Assembly (NCBI GenBank): GCA_036557665.1
Contig: DATBHG010000106.1
Coordinates: 124,001 to 188,000 of the forward strand
From: VAZQ01 sp036557665
Lineage (GTDB): Bacteria > Pseudomonadota > Alphaproteobacteria > Rhizobiales > Xanthobacteraceae
Reading direction: 5' to 3'
Length of the DNA: 64,000 nucleotides
Both the position numbers and the translations under genes were made by a program. Every line of letters starts with the position of its first letter. Positions within the stretch are counted from its first letter, which is position 1. A model generated the notes under the pieces. The model saw only the letters and a list, made by a program, of their open reading frames with translations. It made no database searches and was not told the origin of the DNA. Shown one piece after another: positions 11,007-20,442 of the stretch.

Positions 11007-12092
11007 TCACCGCAGCTTGAGCGTGGAGAGGCCCGCAAGCGCGAGCACCACAGAGATGATCCAGAACCGGATCACGATCTGCGGCTCGGTCCAGCCGAGC
11101 TGCTCGAAATGATGATGGATCGGCGCCATGCGAAAGACGCGCTTACCCGTGAGCTTGTAGGACAGCACCTGGACGATCACCGAGATGGCTTCGAGCACGA
11201 ACAGCCCACCGACCACAGCAAGCACGATTTCATGTTTGGTGGCGACTGCGATAGCGCCGATCATCCCGCCGAGCGCAAGCGAGCCCGTATCGCCCATGAA
11301 GATCGAGGCCGGCGGCGCATTGAACCAGAGGAAACCCAACCCGGCGCCGATCACGGCACCGCACAGCACGGCAAGCTCGCCCGCCCCGGCGACATAGTGG
11401 ACGTTGAGATAGTCGGCGAAGAAAGAATTGCCGACCAGATAGGAAATACAGCCGAAGCTGAGCGCTACGATGATCACGGGCACGGTCGCCAACCCGTCAA
11501 GCCCATCGGTCAGGTTGACCGCATTCCCGGCACCTACAATGATGAAACTGCCAAACACGAAGAAGAACCAGCCGAGCGGAATGACAAGCTCCTTGAAAAA
11601 TGGAACCGTCAGGGACGTGGCGAACGGCTGGCGCCCGATCGAGGCGATGAAATAGCACGCGAGCAGCCCGATCAGCACCTCTACCCCGAACCGTAGCCTT
11701 CCGGAGACGCCGGCATGGGTCTGCTTCGTGACCTTGAGATAATCGTCGTAGAAACCGATCGCGCCGAACGTAATGGTGACTCCGAGCACGATCCACACGT
11801 ACCGGTTGGCTGGGTTGGCCCACAGCAGTGTGGAGACCACGATGCCGAAGAGCATCATCAAGCCCCCCATGGTGGGTGTGCCCTTTTTAGTGACGAGGTG
11901 GGATTGCGGCCCGTCGGCTCGGATCGGCTGACCCTTGCCTTGCTTGAGCCGCAAATGATCGATGATGGCGGGGCCAAACAGAAACACGAAAACAAGCGCA
12001 GTGATCATCGCTCCGCCGGTGCGGAACGTGATGTAGCGCAAGACATTGAGAGGGCCGATGACGTCCGAGAATGCGGAAACCCAATAGAGCAT
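11007..12092 (-). CDS. mraY: Phospho-N-acetylmuramoyl-pentapeptide transferase MraY
   Basis: Integral membrane enzyme of 361 residues transferring phospho-MurNAc-pentapeptide to undecaprenyl phosphate (lipid I). About ten transmembrane segments. Visible motifs are TPTMGGLMMLFG, FYDDYLKVT with the acidic pair, NAVNLTDGLDGLA, FLWFNAPPASIFMGDTGSLA and the MAPIHHHFEQLGW histidine motif near the C-terminus. It lies 17 nt after murF and upstream of murD, the standard order. Confidence 0.97.
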   Translation of the reverse strand: MLYWVSAFSDVIGPLNVLRYITFRTGGAMITALVFVFLFGPAIIDHLRLKQGKGQPIRADGPQSHLVTKKGTPTMGGLMMLFGIVVSTLLWANPANRYVWIVLGVTITFGAIGFYDDYLKVTKQTHAGVSGRLRFGVEVLIGLLACYFIASIGRQPFATSLTVPFFKELVIPLGWFFFVFGSFIIVGAGNAVNLTDGLDGLATVPVIIVALSFGCISYLVGNSFFADYLNVHYVAGAGELAVLCGAVIGAGLGFLWFNAPPASIFMGDTGSLALGGMIGAIAVATKHEIVLAVVGGLFVLEAISVIVQVLSYKLTGKRVFRMAPIHHHFEQLGWTEPQIVIRFWIISVVLALAGLSTLKLR

Positions 12093-12109
12093 TGGTCAAC
12101 CACTCATGA

Positions 12110-13552
12110 TCAGGCTTGCGCACCCACCAGCGCGGCGGGCTCTCGCTGGTGATGACTTTCGAGCGCTTTGACGATCCGCGCCATGCGCGAGCCCAGCGAT
12201 CCCTTGACCATCAGGCTGTCACCGGCGCTTGCGGCTGCGAGCACCTGGGCCTCGAGCTGCTCTGACCTTGACGCGTAGCCGCCTCGCCGCCCGACAGGAA
12301 GCGCCTCCCACAGGGATTGCATCAGGGGACCGCAGCAGAAGACGAGATCTATGTCGTTTTCCTCGATATTCGCGGCGAGGCTGGAATGCAGCTCGTGGCC
12401 GCGCGACCCGAGCTCCAGCATATCGCCAAGTACCGCAATGCGTCGCCCGCGACCTGATCGCCTGGTGTACCCAAGGACCGCGAGTGCCGCGCGCATGGAT
12501 GCGGGATTAGCGTTGTAGCTCTCGTCGATCAGCAGGATCTCGCCTCCGGGAACATGGAGTGTCAGGCGAGCGCCGCGGCCGCGCCCTGCATGGAGCTCAC
12601 CCAGCGCCTGCGCCGCAAGCCCCAGGTCGGCGTCGAGCAGCGCAGCCGTGGCGAGCACGGCCAGCGAGTTGAGCACGAGATGGCGCCCCGGTGCGCCCAG
12701 CCGATAGCGCAGATTTGCCCCGAGGATTTCCGCTTCGACCAGTGAGCTGTCGTTTTCCGGCGTGCATCCGATAAGCCGGGCATCGGCTCGGGGATGCTCC
12801 CCGAACGACACGATCCGCGCAATGCCGGCGCGACCGGCGCTTCCTGCAAGTCGATCGTATTGAGCGTTGTCGCGATTGAGGACTGCCGCGCCCTCGCGCT
12901 CCAATCCGAGAAAGATCTCGGCCTTTGCATCGGCAATCGCGGCAACGGAATCGAAAAACTCGAGATGCACCGGCTCAACCGTCGTGATGATCGCCACATG
13001 CGGGCGTACGAGGCGTGCGAGCGGCGCGATTTCACCGGCATGGCTCATGCCGATCTCGAAAACCGAATAGATCGCGCTTGCGGGGCAACGAGCAAGCGAA
13101 AGCGGCACGCCCCAATGGTTGTTGTAGGAAGCCGCCGAGGCGTGGGTTGGAGCTTGCTTGCTCAGGGCGAGGTAGGCCGCCTCCTTCGTGCCCGTCTTCC
13201 CGACCGAGCCGGTGACGGCGACGATGCTCGCTTGCGAGCGCGCACGCGCGGCACGCGCGAGATCGCGCAGAGCTTCCAGGACGTCGGGGACGAGTAGCAA
13301 GGGAGCGTCCGCGGGATAGCGTTCCTGCTTGTGCGCATCGACAACGGCAAGCCCGGCGCCGGCACCGAGCGCAGCTCCCACGAAATCATGTCCGTCGCGG
13401 TTGTCTCCCGTGATGGCAAAAAACGCTTCGCCCGGAGCAAGCGTGCGACTGTCGATGGAGATGCCCGGCACACCAGCGGGCAACGCGCCGGCGCGGCCAG
13501 CGCCCATGGCGGCGGCCATGGCGTCCGCGGTCCAGAGGGCCGCGGAGCTCAT
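12110..13552 (-). CDS. murF: UDP-MurNAc-tripeptide--D-alanyl-D-alanine ligase MurF
   Basis: Mur ligase joining D-Ala-D-Ala (made by Ddl) to UDP-MurNAc-tripeptide. The signatures are the DSRTLAPGEAFFAITGDNRDGHDF N-domain (partly quoted), the ATP loop VAVTGSVGKTGTKEAA, the NNHWGVPLSLAR loop, the HLEFFDSVAAIADAKAEIF motif and the IDESYNANPASMRAAL C-domain. The ATG at 13552 gives 480 residues; a TTG at 13600 would add 16 residues. No clear Shine-Dalgarno for either. The gap to murE (over 60 nt) is larger than the usual overlap of this pair. Confidence 0.94.
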   Translation of the reverse strand: MSSAALWTADAMAAAMGAGRAGALPAGVPGISIDSRTLAPGEAFFAITGDNRDGHDFVGAALGAGAGLAVVDAHKQERYPADAPLLLVPDVLEALRDLARAARARSQASIVAVTGSVGKTGTKEAAYLALSKQAPTHASAASYNNHWGVPLSLARCPASAIYSVFEIGMSHAGEIAPLARLVRPHVAIITTVEPVHLEFFDSVAAIADAKAEIFLGLEREGAAVLNRDNAQYDRLAGSAGRAGIARIVSFGEHPRADARLIGCTPENDSSLVEAEILGANLRYRLGAPGRHLVLNSLAVLATAALLDADLGLAAQALGELHAGRGRGARLTLHVPGGEILLIDESYNANPASMRAALAVLGYTRRSGRGRRIAVLGDMLELGSRGHELHSSLAANIEENDIDLVFCCGPLMQSLWEALPVGRRGGYASRSEQLEAQVLAAASAGDSLMVKGSLGSRMARIVKALESHHQREPAALVGAQA

Positions 13553-13664
13553 GCGAGGGAGCCGGAAATGAGAGCCGGCAGCCGCAGGCGCGGGTGGCAA
13601 CGCCGCGTCAACGAGGCCCTACGCAAGGCGGCCCGACTGGGGCCGAAAGATCGTATACACGAAA

Positions 13665-15131
13665 TCACCGAGCGTTCCCCTCGAGTGCGGCGGCCACCGC
13701 CTCGTGGTCGCTGAATGGCAGCACCTGTTTGCCGATGATTTGGCCGGTTTCATGGCCCTTGCCCGCGATCAGCAGTACGTCCCCAGGACCGAGTTTCGCA
13801 ATACAAGTTCCAATCGCCTCGCGACGGTCGGGAATCTCCACCGCGCCGGGTGCGCCGGCAAGGATTGCGCCGCGAATGGCGGCGGGGTCTTCGCTGCGAG
13901 GATTGTCGTCGGTGACGACGACCCGGTCTGCAAGCTGCGCGGCGGTCTTCCCCATCATGGGGCGCTTGCCCGGATCGCGATCGCCGCCGCAACCGAATAC
14001 GACCGTAAGGCGGTTGGCCGCATAGGGGCGCAAAGTCTCGAGCGCTTTGGCGAGCGCGTCAGGCTTATGGGCATAATCGACGAAGATCGGAGCGCCGCGC
14101 TTCTCGCCCACAAGCTCGAGCCGACCCTTGGCGCCCTTGAGATGAGCGAGGGCGGCAAAGACCGCCGCAGGGTCGCTTCCGGTGGCGATCGCCAAGCCCG
14201 CTGCAACGAGTGCATTCTCGACCTGAAAATAGCCCGGAAGGGGCAGCCGGACGGTGCGATCCACTCCGGCATAGGAGCACTTGATCAGCTGGGCAAAACC
14301 GTCAGCTCGGATGTCGTGCACACGAATGTCCGCCCCTTGCCGGCCGACCTCGAACAGGCGCAATCCGCGCTGCTTTACGGCTGCGACCACAGCCGCGTAG
14401 TGCTCGTTGCCCGCGCAGACGACCGCCGCTCCCCCCGGCTCGACCAACTCGCCGAACAATCGCAGCTTGGCGCAAAGATACGCTTCGAGCGTGGCATGAT
14501 AATCGAGATGGTCGCGGCTGAGATTGGTGAATGCACCCGCCGTCATCCGCAGGCCGTCGAGCCGGTGTTGATCGAGCCCGTGTGAGGACGCCTCGATCGC
14601 AAGATGGGTGACGCCTTCGCCGGCCAATCGATCCACCGTTCGGTGCAGCGCGATCGGATCGGGCGTGGTGAGCGAGCCGTAGGTTTCTCGCCTGGGAGCA
14701 ACGAGACCGACGGTGCCGATGCTCGCGGCCGCCTTGCCGAGCGCCGACCAGATCTGGCGGGTGAAGGCGGCGACCGAAGTTTTGCCGCTGGTTCCGGTGA
14801 CTGCTGCGATCACCCCCGGCTGGCGAGGAAAGAAGCAAGCCGCCGCGAGCGCCAGAGCCCGGCGTACGCTTCTGACTTTGATGAATCCCACTGCCGAGGG
14901 AAGCGGTTGCGCGGGCGCACGTTCCGCCATCACGGCAACGGCGCCGGAAGCGATCGCCTGATCGACAAACCTGAGGCCGTCATCCCTGAGCCCTGAGACT
15001 GCGACAAACAGATCGCCTGGCTTGACCGCACGGCTGTCGGCGCTGATCCCCGCGAGATCAAGCCCCGCAAAACGCGGATCGCTGCTTGCCGCCGCGTTCT
15101 GTAGTCGCTGAGCGAGATCCTGCAGCTTCAT
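13665..15131 (-). CDS. murE: UDP-MurNAc-L-Ala-D-Glu--meso-diaminopimelate ligase MurE
   Basis: Mur ligase of 488 residues. It has ISADSRAVKPGDLFVAVSG in the N-domain, the ATP loop VTGTSGKTSVAAFTRQ, IEASSHGLDQHRLDG, NLSRDHLDYH, and a C-domain DDNPRSEDP motif, the signature of meso-diaminopimelate-adding rather than lysine-adding enzymes. It is the first gene of the distal dcw block. Normally ftsI lies directly upstream; here ftsI is 28 kb away, so murE must be expressed from the 15132-15537 spacer or elsewhere. Confidence 0.96.
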   Translation of the reverse strand: MKLQDLAQRLQNAAASSDPRFAGLDLAGISADSRAVKPGDLFVAVSGLRDDGLRFVDQAIASGAVAVMAERAPAQPLPSAVGFIKVRSVRRALALAAACFFPRQPGVIAAVTGTSGKTSVAAFTRQIWSALGKAAASIGTVGLVAPRRETYGSLTTPDPIALHRTVDRLAGEGVTHLAIEASSHGLDQHRLDGLRMTAGAFTNLSRDHLDYHATLEAYLCAKLRLFGELVEPGGAAVVCAGNEHYAAVVAAVKQRGLRLFEVGRQGADIRVHDIRADGFAQLIKCSYAGVDRTVRLPLPGYFQVENALVAAGLAIATGSDPAAVFAALAHLKGAKGRLELVGEKRGAPIFVDYAHKPDALAKALETLRPYAANRLTVVFGCGGDRDPGKRPMMGKTAAQLADRVVVTDDNPRSEDPAAIRGAILAGAPGAVEIPDRREAIGTCIAKLGPGDVLLIAGKGHETGQIIGKQVLPFSDHEAVAAALEGNAR

Positions 15132-15537
15132 TGCGACCCGGTATCCAACCGCCGCCCCAGGGCGGCCAAATTTTGATTACTGCGTCGCCACGCCGCGTCC
15201 AAGGAGCGCATGGGCCGCACTTCGGACGGGTTACTTCATCTCAACACGCTCTGTACAGCGCCAATTCCGCCGTTTGGCTCTGGCCTCGCTGTGCGCAGTG
15301 TCAAGAATCCATGACTTTTGCCGAATCACCGGGCCGGAGCCCGGCGGGCTCGTTGTTGGTCGGGGAGCGCGGCCGGTCCGAGGCGGTCGGGAGATTTCCC
15401 AACGGAATCTAAAATGATAGTGTCGCCAGCCGCATCAATCGAGTTTGAGAGCAATCTATGAGCTTCGCCATAGGTGATGCACCCAACTCGAGAAAAAATC
15501 GTTCGATGCGCGTGCGCGATCAGGATTGAGGACAGCA
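15132..15537. other. Divergent spacer between murE and the sensor cyclase
   Basis: About 400 nt without a convincing gene; short frames on both strands lack start sites and family features. It must contain the promoter for the cyclase (+) and probably one for murE (-). I see no strong sigma70-type hexamer pair for murE; a TTGGAC followed 17 nt later by TAATCA near 15175-15205 on the minus strand is only a weak candidate. Confidence 0.4.
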
Positions 15538-17223
15538 ATGGCAGAGCGACTACCTGATTTACCGGGAGCATCGGCCGGAAGCACCGAGCTTGACAATTCA
15601 ACCATTGCACGCATCGCGCATCGGCTGGCCGGCAATCTGATGATCAGCATTGTGCTGCTCGCGATTGTTTTGGCGGGGCTGCCACTCGCCGTATGGCTCG
15701 ATCTGAGGGCTTTGTCGGAGAGTGCCTTGCGCAGGCAGGCAGATGCACTCGCGCTGGTGATCGATCAGTTCCGCGACTACTACACCTTCAACGTGGTTGG
15801 GCGCGTGCTGTCGCATCCGGGAGGAACGGTCGCAGTCCCAAATTATCAGGATGTTCCCGGTGCCATCCCGATCCCGGCGACGCTCTCGCTCGAGATCGGA
15901 AGCAAGCTCGGAGAGAGCAGCACAACCAACCACATGGGTTATCGCTTCTTCTCCGATTACCCTTTTCCCCCTCGCGCGTTTCATAAGTTCGATCCGTTCG
16001 AGCGCGATACGCTCAAGCTCCTGCGGGACAAGAAAGAGAGCAGCGCTTACGAGGTGTCCGGCTCGATACTTGATCGCCGCGTCCGGCTCATCACGCCCAT
16101 CATCATGGGCGCGAGCTGTGTCAATTGTCATAATCAAACCCCGAACAGCCCGAAACGTGACTGGATGATCGGCGACGTGCGCGGACTCGAGGAGTTCACC
16201 GTGTCGCAGCCGCTTGCGGCAAACATCTTCGCGTTCAAGTACCTGCTGATCTATTTCGTATTTGTTGCGATCGCCGGTATCACCGTTGTGGCTCTGCAGC
16301 GCTACCAATCATCGCTGATCTCCCGCGTCAACGCCGAGCTGGGCAAGACCAATGAATTCCTCGGCAATGTCGCCCAGAAGCTCGCAAGGTACCTGTCGCC
16401 ACAGCATTATCGCAGCATCTTCAGCGGCGAGAAGGACGTGGTGGTCTCGACCGAGCGCAAAAAGCTGACAATTTTCTTCTCCGACGTGGTGAACTTCACC
16501 TCCACCACCGAGCGGATGCAACCGGAGGAGCTGACCGCGCTCTTGAACGAGTACCTGACTGAAATGTCGCAGATAGCCATCAAGCATGGCGGCAGCGTCA
16601 ACAAGTTCATCGGTGATGCGATCCTGGTATTCTTCGGCGATCCGACAACCCAAGGTGTTGTCGAGGATGCGCATGCCTGCCTGCGCATGGCATTCGAGAT
16701 GCAGCGCCGGCTCGCCGAGCTTAACGTCAAATGGCGCAAGCAGGGAATCGAGCAGCCGTTCCGGGCCCGCATGGGCATCAATACCGGCTACTGCAATGTC
16801 GGAAACTTCGGCAGTGAGCAGCGCATGGACTACACGATCATCGGTGCGGAAGCGAACCTCGCCGCACGTCTGCAGTCCATCGCCGAGCCGGGCGGAATCG
16901 TTCTCAGCTATGAGACCTTCGTGCTCGTGAGCGACATGGTGCGTGGACGCGCGCTGGAACCGTTCACGCTGAAGGGCATCGGCCGGCCGATAGTCCCCTA
17001 TGTGGTCGACACGGCGGAAGCCGTGGCCGAAGGCGAGCGGCCGGTCATCACCGAGCACAGCCCGGGCATTGATCTCTTTCTGGACGTGCGGGCCGTTACC
17101 TCGGCCTCCTCGGAACGCATTGCACGCGTGCTGGAGGCCGCCCTCGCCGCTGTGAAGAGCGCTGCCGCTCCCCCTTCCGCTCCGGTCGGACTGCAAGCAA
17201 CCGAGGCGGCTGGACGGGCCTAG
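15538..17223 (+). CDS. Predicted heme-c-binding sensor adenylate/guanylate cyclase (class III)
   Basis: Membrane protein of 561 residues. Two hydrophobic segments (about residues 27-56 and 232-258) enclose a periplasmic domain resembling the DUF3365/Tll0287-like sensor fold, which contains CVNCH (Cys194, Cys197, His198), a CxxCH covalent heme-c site. After the second helix a coiled linker (QKLARYLSPQHYRSIFSGE) leads to a class III cyclase domain with the metal Asp in IFFSDVVNFTS, NKFIGDAILVFFG, and DYTIIGAEANLAARLQ carrying the transition-state Asn/Arg. It would turn a redox or ligand signal at a periplasmic heme into cytosolic cAMP (or cGMP). ATG 15538 has GAGGA 6 nt upstream. Heme attachment is inferred from the motif. 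Confidence 0.88.
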   Translation: MAERLPDLPGASAGSTELDNSTIARIAHRLAGNLMISIVLLAIVLAGLPLAVWLDLRALSESALRRQADALALVIDQFRDYYTFNVVGRVLSHPGGTVAVPNYQDVPGAIPIPATLSLEIGSKLGESSTTNHMGYRFFSDYPFPPRAFHKFDPFERDTLKLLRDKKESSAYEVSGSILDRRVRLITPIIMGASCVNCHNQTPNSPKRDWMIGDVRGLEEFTVSQPLAANIFAFKYLLIYFVFVAIAGITVVALQRYQSSLISRVNAELGKTNEFLGNVAQKLARYLSPQHYRSIFSGEKDVVVSTERKKLTIFFSDVVNFTSTTERMQPEELTALLNEYLTEMSQIAIKHGGSVNKFIGDAILVFFGDPTTQGVVEDAHACLRMAFEMQRRLAELNVKWRKQGIEQPFRARMGINTGYCNVGNFGSEQRMDYTIIGAEANLAARLQSIAEPGGIVLSYETFVLVSDMVRGRALEPFTLKGIGRPIVPYVVDTAEAVAEGERPVITEHSPGIDLFLDVRAVTSASSERIARVLEAALAAVKSAAAPPSAPVGLQATEAAGRA

Positions 17224-17235
17224 GTTTAGGTCAGG

Positions 17236-18351
17236 CTACCATCGAACCGCAAAGCCTGCGGACATCCATTTGCTGGATTCCACGGAGTGAACAACCGCGG
17301 TTTGACCGGCCTTGAGCTCGCCGTTTCGGACCATTTCATCGAAATGGAGCAGGATCGACGCCCCGCCGCAATAGCCGGTGCGGCCACCGCGAAACTTCAG
17401 CTGGTCGCGGCTGACGCCCAAGCGGCTTGTAAATGTGTCGATCTGAGTATCGTAAAACTGCACCGTTGGAATGGAAACAACGTAATGGTCGACACAATCC
17501 GAGTTGAGACCGAGCTGCTTCGTGAATCTGCACAGCCCCTCCAACAACAAGGGCGCAGCTTCCTTGTTGACTGCCGCAAAGTCCTGCCACAGGTGGTAAC
17601 CTGCCTGGTCGTACATCTGTGGAATCTGACAGGTGGCCTTCATCAAATTTGCGGCATAGCCGCCCGCGGTCATGCCGGGCGAGCGTCCCGGCCCGACTGA
17701 TTCCGTAAAGGTGCCGAGGATCTCGTGCTCGGCATTGCCGTCCGGCCGCGCCTCCAGAACCAATGCACCCGCCCCGTCAGCCAGAATCCAGCGCATCGCG
17801 GCATGGACCTTGTCCATCTTGGGCTGGTTGAGATAGCAGCCGCGCAGGAACATCGAGGAAAGCTGGCTGTAGGTCACGAGAGCCGTGCGGTAGCGGCCGC
17901 TGCGCAACGCATCGAAGGCAATTTGCACGCTTTTGCCGACTCCCGCACAATTGGAGTGAACTTCGATTTCCGCGCAGGTTTGGATGCTCAGCCGCTCCTG
18001 CAGGAGAGCGCTGGTCGGCGGCGTGCCATAGTCGTAGGTCGGGCAGGAGATGACGATCAGCTCCATTTGCTGCGGCTCCATGCCCGCCATCTCCAGCGCC
18101 TGCCGGGCGGCATTCTCGGCAAGGCCGCTGAAATCATGGGTCAGATCGCCGGTCTCGGGATCAACTGCGAAATGCCGTGATTGAATTCCGCCCTGCGCCA
18201 GGAACTTCTGGCCTTGATTTTCCACGAACTTCTTCACCTTGGGCGATGCGCCATCAAGCGTGCCCAACACCGCCTCGAGCCGTTCGTTGGATACCGGCGC
18301 TCCAGGAAGAAAGCTCCCGCTTCCGGCTATCCTTACGGGAATAAAAGCCAT
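17236..18351 (-). CDS. 3-oxoacyl-ACP synthase III-like protein with a degenerate catalytic triad
   Basis: Thiolase-fold protein of 371 residues. The nucleophile Cys is present (EVHSNCAGVGKS). At the position of the KAS III PHQAN histidine it reads DHYVVSIPT, and at the GNTSAAS asparagine it reads GYCGGAS, so the condensing His and Asn look replaced. It may therefore be an acyltransferase, thioesterase-like or acyl-carrier partner rather than a normal condensing enzyme. ATG 18351 has GGAGG 5 nt upstream. It is the last gene of a minus-strand run after an ABC1-family kinase and a membrane methyltransferase-like gene, 57 nt downstream of the kinase, suggesting a shared lipid or isoprenoid substrate. 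Confidence 0.82.
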   Translation of the reverse strand: MAFIPVRIAGSGSFLPGAPVSNERLEAVLGTLDGASPKVKKFVENQGQKFLAQGGIQSRHFAVDPETGDLTHDFSGLAENAARQALEMAGMEPQQMELIVISCPTYDYGTPPTSALLQERLSIQTCAEIEVHSNCAGVGKSVQIAFDALRSGRYRTALVTYSQLSSMFLRGCYLNQPKMDKVHAAMRWILADGAGALVLEARPDGNAEHEILGTFTESVGPGRSPGMTAGGYAANLMKATCQIPQMYDQAGYHLWQDFAAVNKEAAPLLLEGLCRFTKQLGLNSDCVDHYVVSIPTVQFYDTQIDTFTSRLGVSRDQLKFRGGRTGYCGGASILLHFDEMVRNGELKAGQTAVVHSVESSKWMSAGFAVRW

Positions 18352-18408
18352 TCTGCCTCCATCATCTTTTGCCGGTTGTCCTGGCCGAAACCCATGCAGT
18401 CAGACGCT

Positions 18409-20364
18409 TCATGCGTTCAGCGGGCGATCCATCCGGGTCATTTCTTGACGACTGAACCGTCGCTGCAATCCCGTAAATGTCCAGGCCGAATACGCGAGCA
18501 CAACGAGCAGAGCCACCCACGTATCCGATTCCAACGCGGGAGCCCCGTACACCGCACGCCCGATTATGCCGTGCAGGATCGGCGCGACCAGTGCCGGGAG
18601 GTAGCGATCGAGCAAGACCAATACAATCCACAGTCCTGCAAGCATGCACCAATAGGTAAGGTTCCGGAAAAGCACTGCGAACATATTCGCGGCTTTGGTA
18701 GTTGCTCCCTCGAAAACCTTGGCGTGTTTCCTTGCCAGCGAGGCGTTGAAGAATGCCAGCTCCGCTGCTTTCTCCGGAAGCTCGGCGGCGATCACCATGT
18801 TCATCATGAGCTGCCGCATCGATTTGCGGGTAGCAAAATGTCTCAGGGCGCGCTGCTCGGCTTGTTGAAAGTACGCCTGCCCCAGCTCTGTGTGGTTGAC
18901 CTCGGGATTGAGCTGGGAAAGCGACGCGTCCAGCGTCGTGAGCGCCCGCAGCACCCTGAGTGTCTGCCATTCGAACGTGCATTTGTACTCCAGGTAGACC
19001 TTGTTGCACTCTTGCCAGACGTTGGGAACGGATTTGTCCTTGTACGGCAGTTTCTTGACAAACGTCCGAGCGCCCCACGCGCGCAGGGTGCGGACCAGAC
19101 GCTCCTTCATAGGCTCGAGGTCCTTGACCGGCAGACTGGCCGACAACAGAAAGCTCAAGTCGGCCGCCTTGTCGTAATCGAGATCGACGAGCGATTTCAA
19201 GAACAGTCGAAATTTCTGCAGGTATTCGAGCTCGAGAAAACCGACCGTACCGCAATCGATGAAAGCAATGCGGCTGTCGCGCAATAGAATGATGTTCCCA
19301 GGATGTAAGTCGCCGTGATACAGGTTGTCCTCGAGGATCTGGCGCAGGATGGATAGATGCAACCGCCGCGCGACCCGCCTGGGGCTGACGTTGTTTTGCT
19401 TGCACCAGCGGGCCAGGCTGCCCGGATCGGTGCGCATCACGTGGAGATATTCGGTCATCAGCGCGCCGGTCACGAACTCCATCACCAGGATTCGCTCTGA
19501 GCTGTACCGGTCGAACACCTGCGGCACGACGATGCCATGTCGACGCAGCGTCTTGCGAATCCGCTGAATGTTGGAAGCTTCGAAGCGGTAATCGACCTCC
19601 TCGCGGAGAATCTGCTCGAGCTCCCAGTACCCGTCGCGCCACCGCGCATGCGGCTGGATCGAAAGCGCTTCGAGCAAGCTCGTAAGCCGTTTAATGAACG
19701 CAAGATTTTGGTAGATCGTCTGGGCGACGAAGGGCCGCTGCACCTTCACCGCTACCCAAATATGCTCATTGCGCAGATGCGCCCGATGGATCTGCCCGAT
19801 CGAGGCGGCAGCAAATGGAACCTCGTCGAATACATCGAAGACGTCGGACAGGTTCCTGCAAAGGCCCAGCTCGAGCATCCGGCGAGCCGCGTCGAACGGG
19901 AACCCAGTCGCACGGTCCTGCAGTTTTGCCAGCTCCCCGCAAACCTCGGGCGAAAAGATGTCGCTGCGGACCGACATCAGCTGGCCCACCTTGACCCAAA
20001 ATCCCCCGAGCTCCTCAAACAGCATACGCAGACGACGCGCTTGCTCCTCCTTCCGCGACCTTGCTCTGATGATTCGCAGCCAAAGCCCATGCAGCGCCCA
20101 ACCCAGGAATCGAAGACAGGTTCGCGTAACGAGAAATGGGGGGGGCGGCCGCTCTTTCGCTACCTCGATCGGCGGCCGTTGCGACGGGCCAGGCAGCCGC
20201 GTTGGTATCAGGGCGGGATCCAGCATGCGCCGTCGCTGCGCCCGATCAACTTTGCCTATGCCGCGGTAGGGCCGGAAGGGTTGCCGGGTGACCGATGCTG
20301 ATGTGTCTGAAGCGGCATCAGATCCCCCGGTTGAAAGCGTGTAGCCGTCGGATTCAATTGCCAC
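18409..20364 (-). CDS. ABC1/AarF/UbiB-family atypical kinase
   Basis: Protein of 651 residues. ABC1 signatures are in order: the KxGQ region GGFWVKVGQLMSVRSD, the Ala-rich loop FAAASIGQIHRAHL, Lys in VAVKVQRP, the catalytic loop YHGDLHPGNI and the metal motif FIDCGTVG. A long helical C-terminal part follows, ending with two hydrophobic segments (roughly residues 590-645), typical of membrane-anchored UbiB relatives that support quinone or other isoprenoid lipid pathways. A GTG at 20364 is the outermost start; the first 70 residues are low-complexity and the true start may lie further in. No ubiE/ubiJ neighbours, so it is not simply the ubi operon. Confidence 0.88.
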   Translation of the reverse strand: MAIESDGYTLSTGGSDAASDTSASVTRQPFRPYRGIGKVDRAQRRRMLDPALIPTRLPGPSQRPPIEVAKERPPPPFLVTRTCLRFLGWALHGLWLRIIRARSRKEEQARRLRMLFEELGGFWVKVGQLMSVRSDIFSPEVCGELAKLQDRATGFPFDAARRMLELGLCRNLSDVFDVFDEVPFAAASIGQIHRAHLRNEHIWVAVKVQRPFVAQTIYQNLAFIKRLTSLLEALSIQPHARWRDGYWELEQILREEVDYRFEASNIQRIRKTLRRHGIVVPQVFDRYSSERILVMEFVTGALMTEYLHVMRTDPGSLARWCKQNNVSPRRVARRLHLSILRQILEDNLYHGDLHPGNIILLRDSRIAFIDCGTVGFLELEYLQKFRLFLKSLVDLDYDKAADLSFLLSASLPVKDLEPMKERLVRTLRAWGARTFVKKLPYKDKSVPNVWQECNKVYLEYKCTFEWQTLRVLRALTTLDASLSQLNPEVNHTELGQAYFQQAEQRALRHFATRKSMRQLMMNMVIAAELPEKAAELAFFNASLARKHAKVFEGATTKAANMFAVLFRNLTYWCMLAGLWIVLVLLDRYLPALVAPILHGIIGRAVYGAPALESDTWVALLVVLAYSAWTFTGLQRRFSRQEMTRMDRPLNA

Positions 20365-20442
20365 AGTTCAATTCAGCACGCCCGCTGCTGCCTCGATCCA
20401 GATTCCACTTTCGCTCAGAGAAGATCACGCTGACCAAAATAG

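Noticed and set aside
15326..15610. 94-codon minus-strand frame upstream of the cyclase
   Set aside because: Overlaps the cyclase start, lacks a ribosome site and has no recognisable feature.
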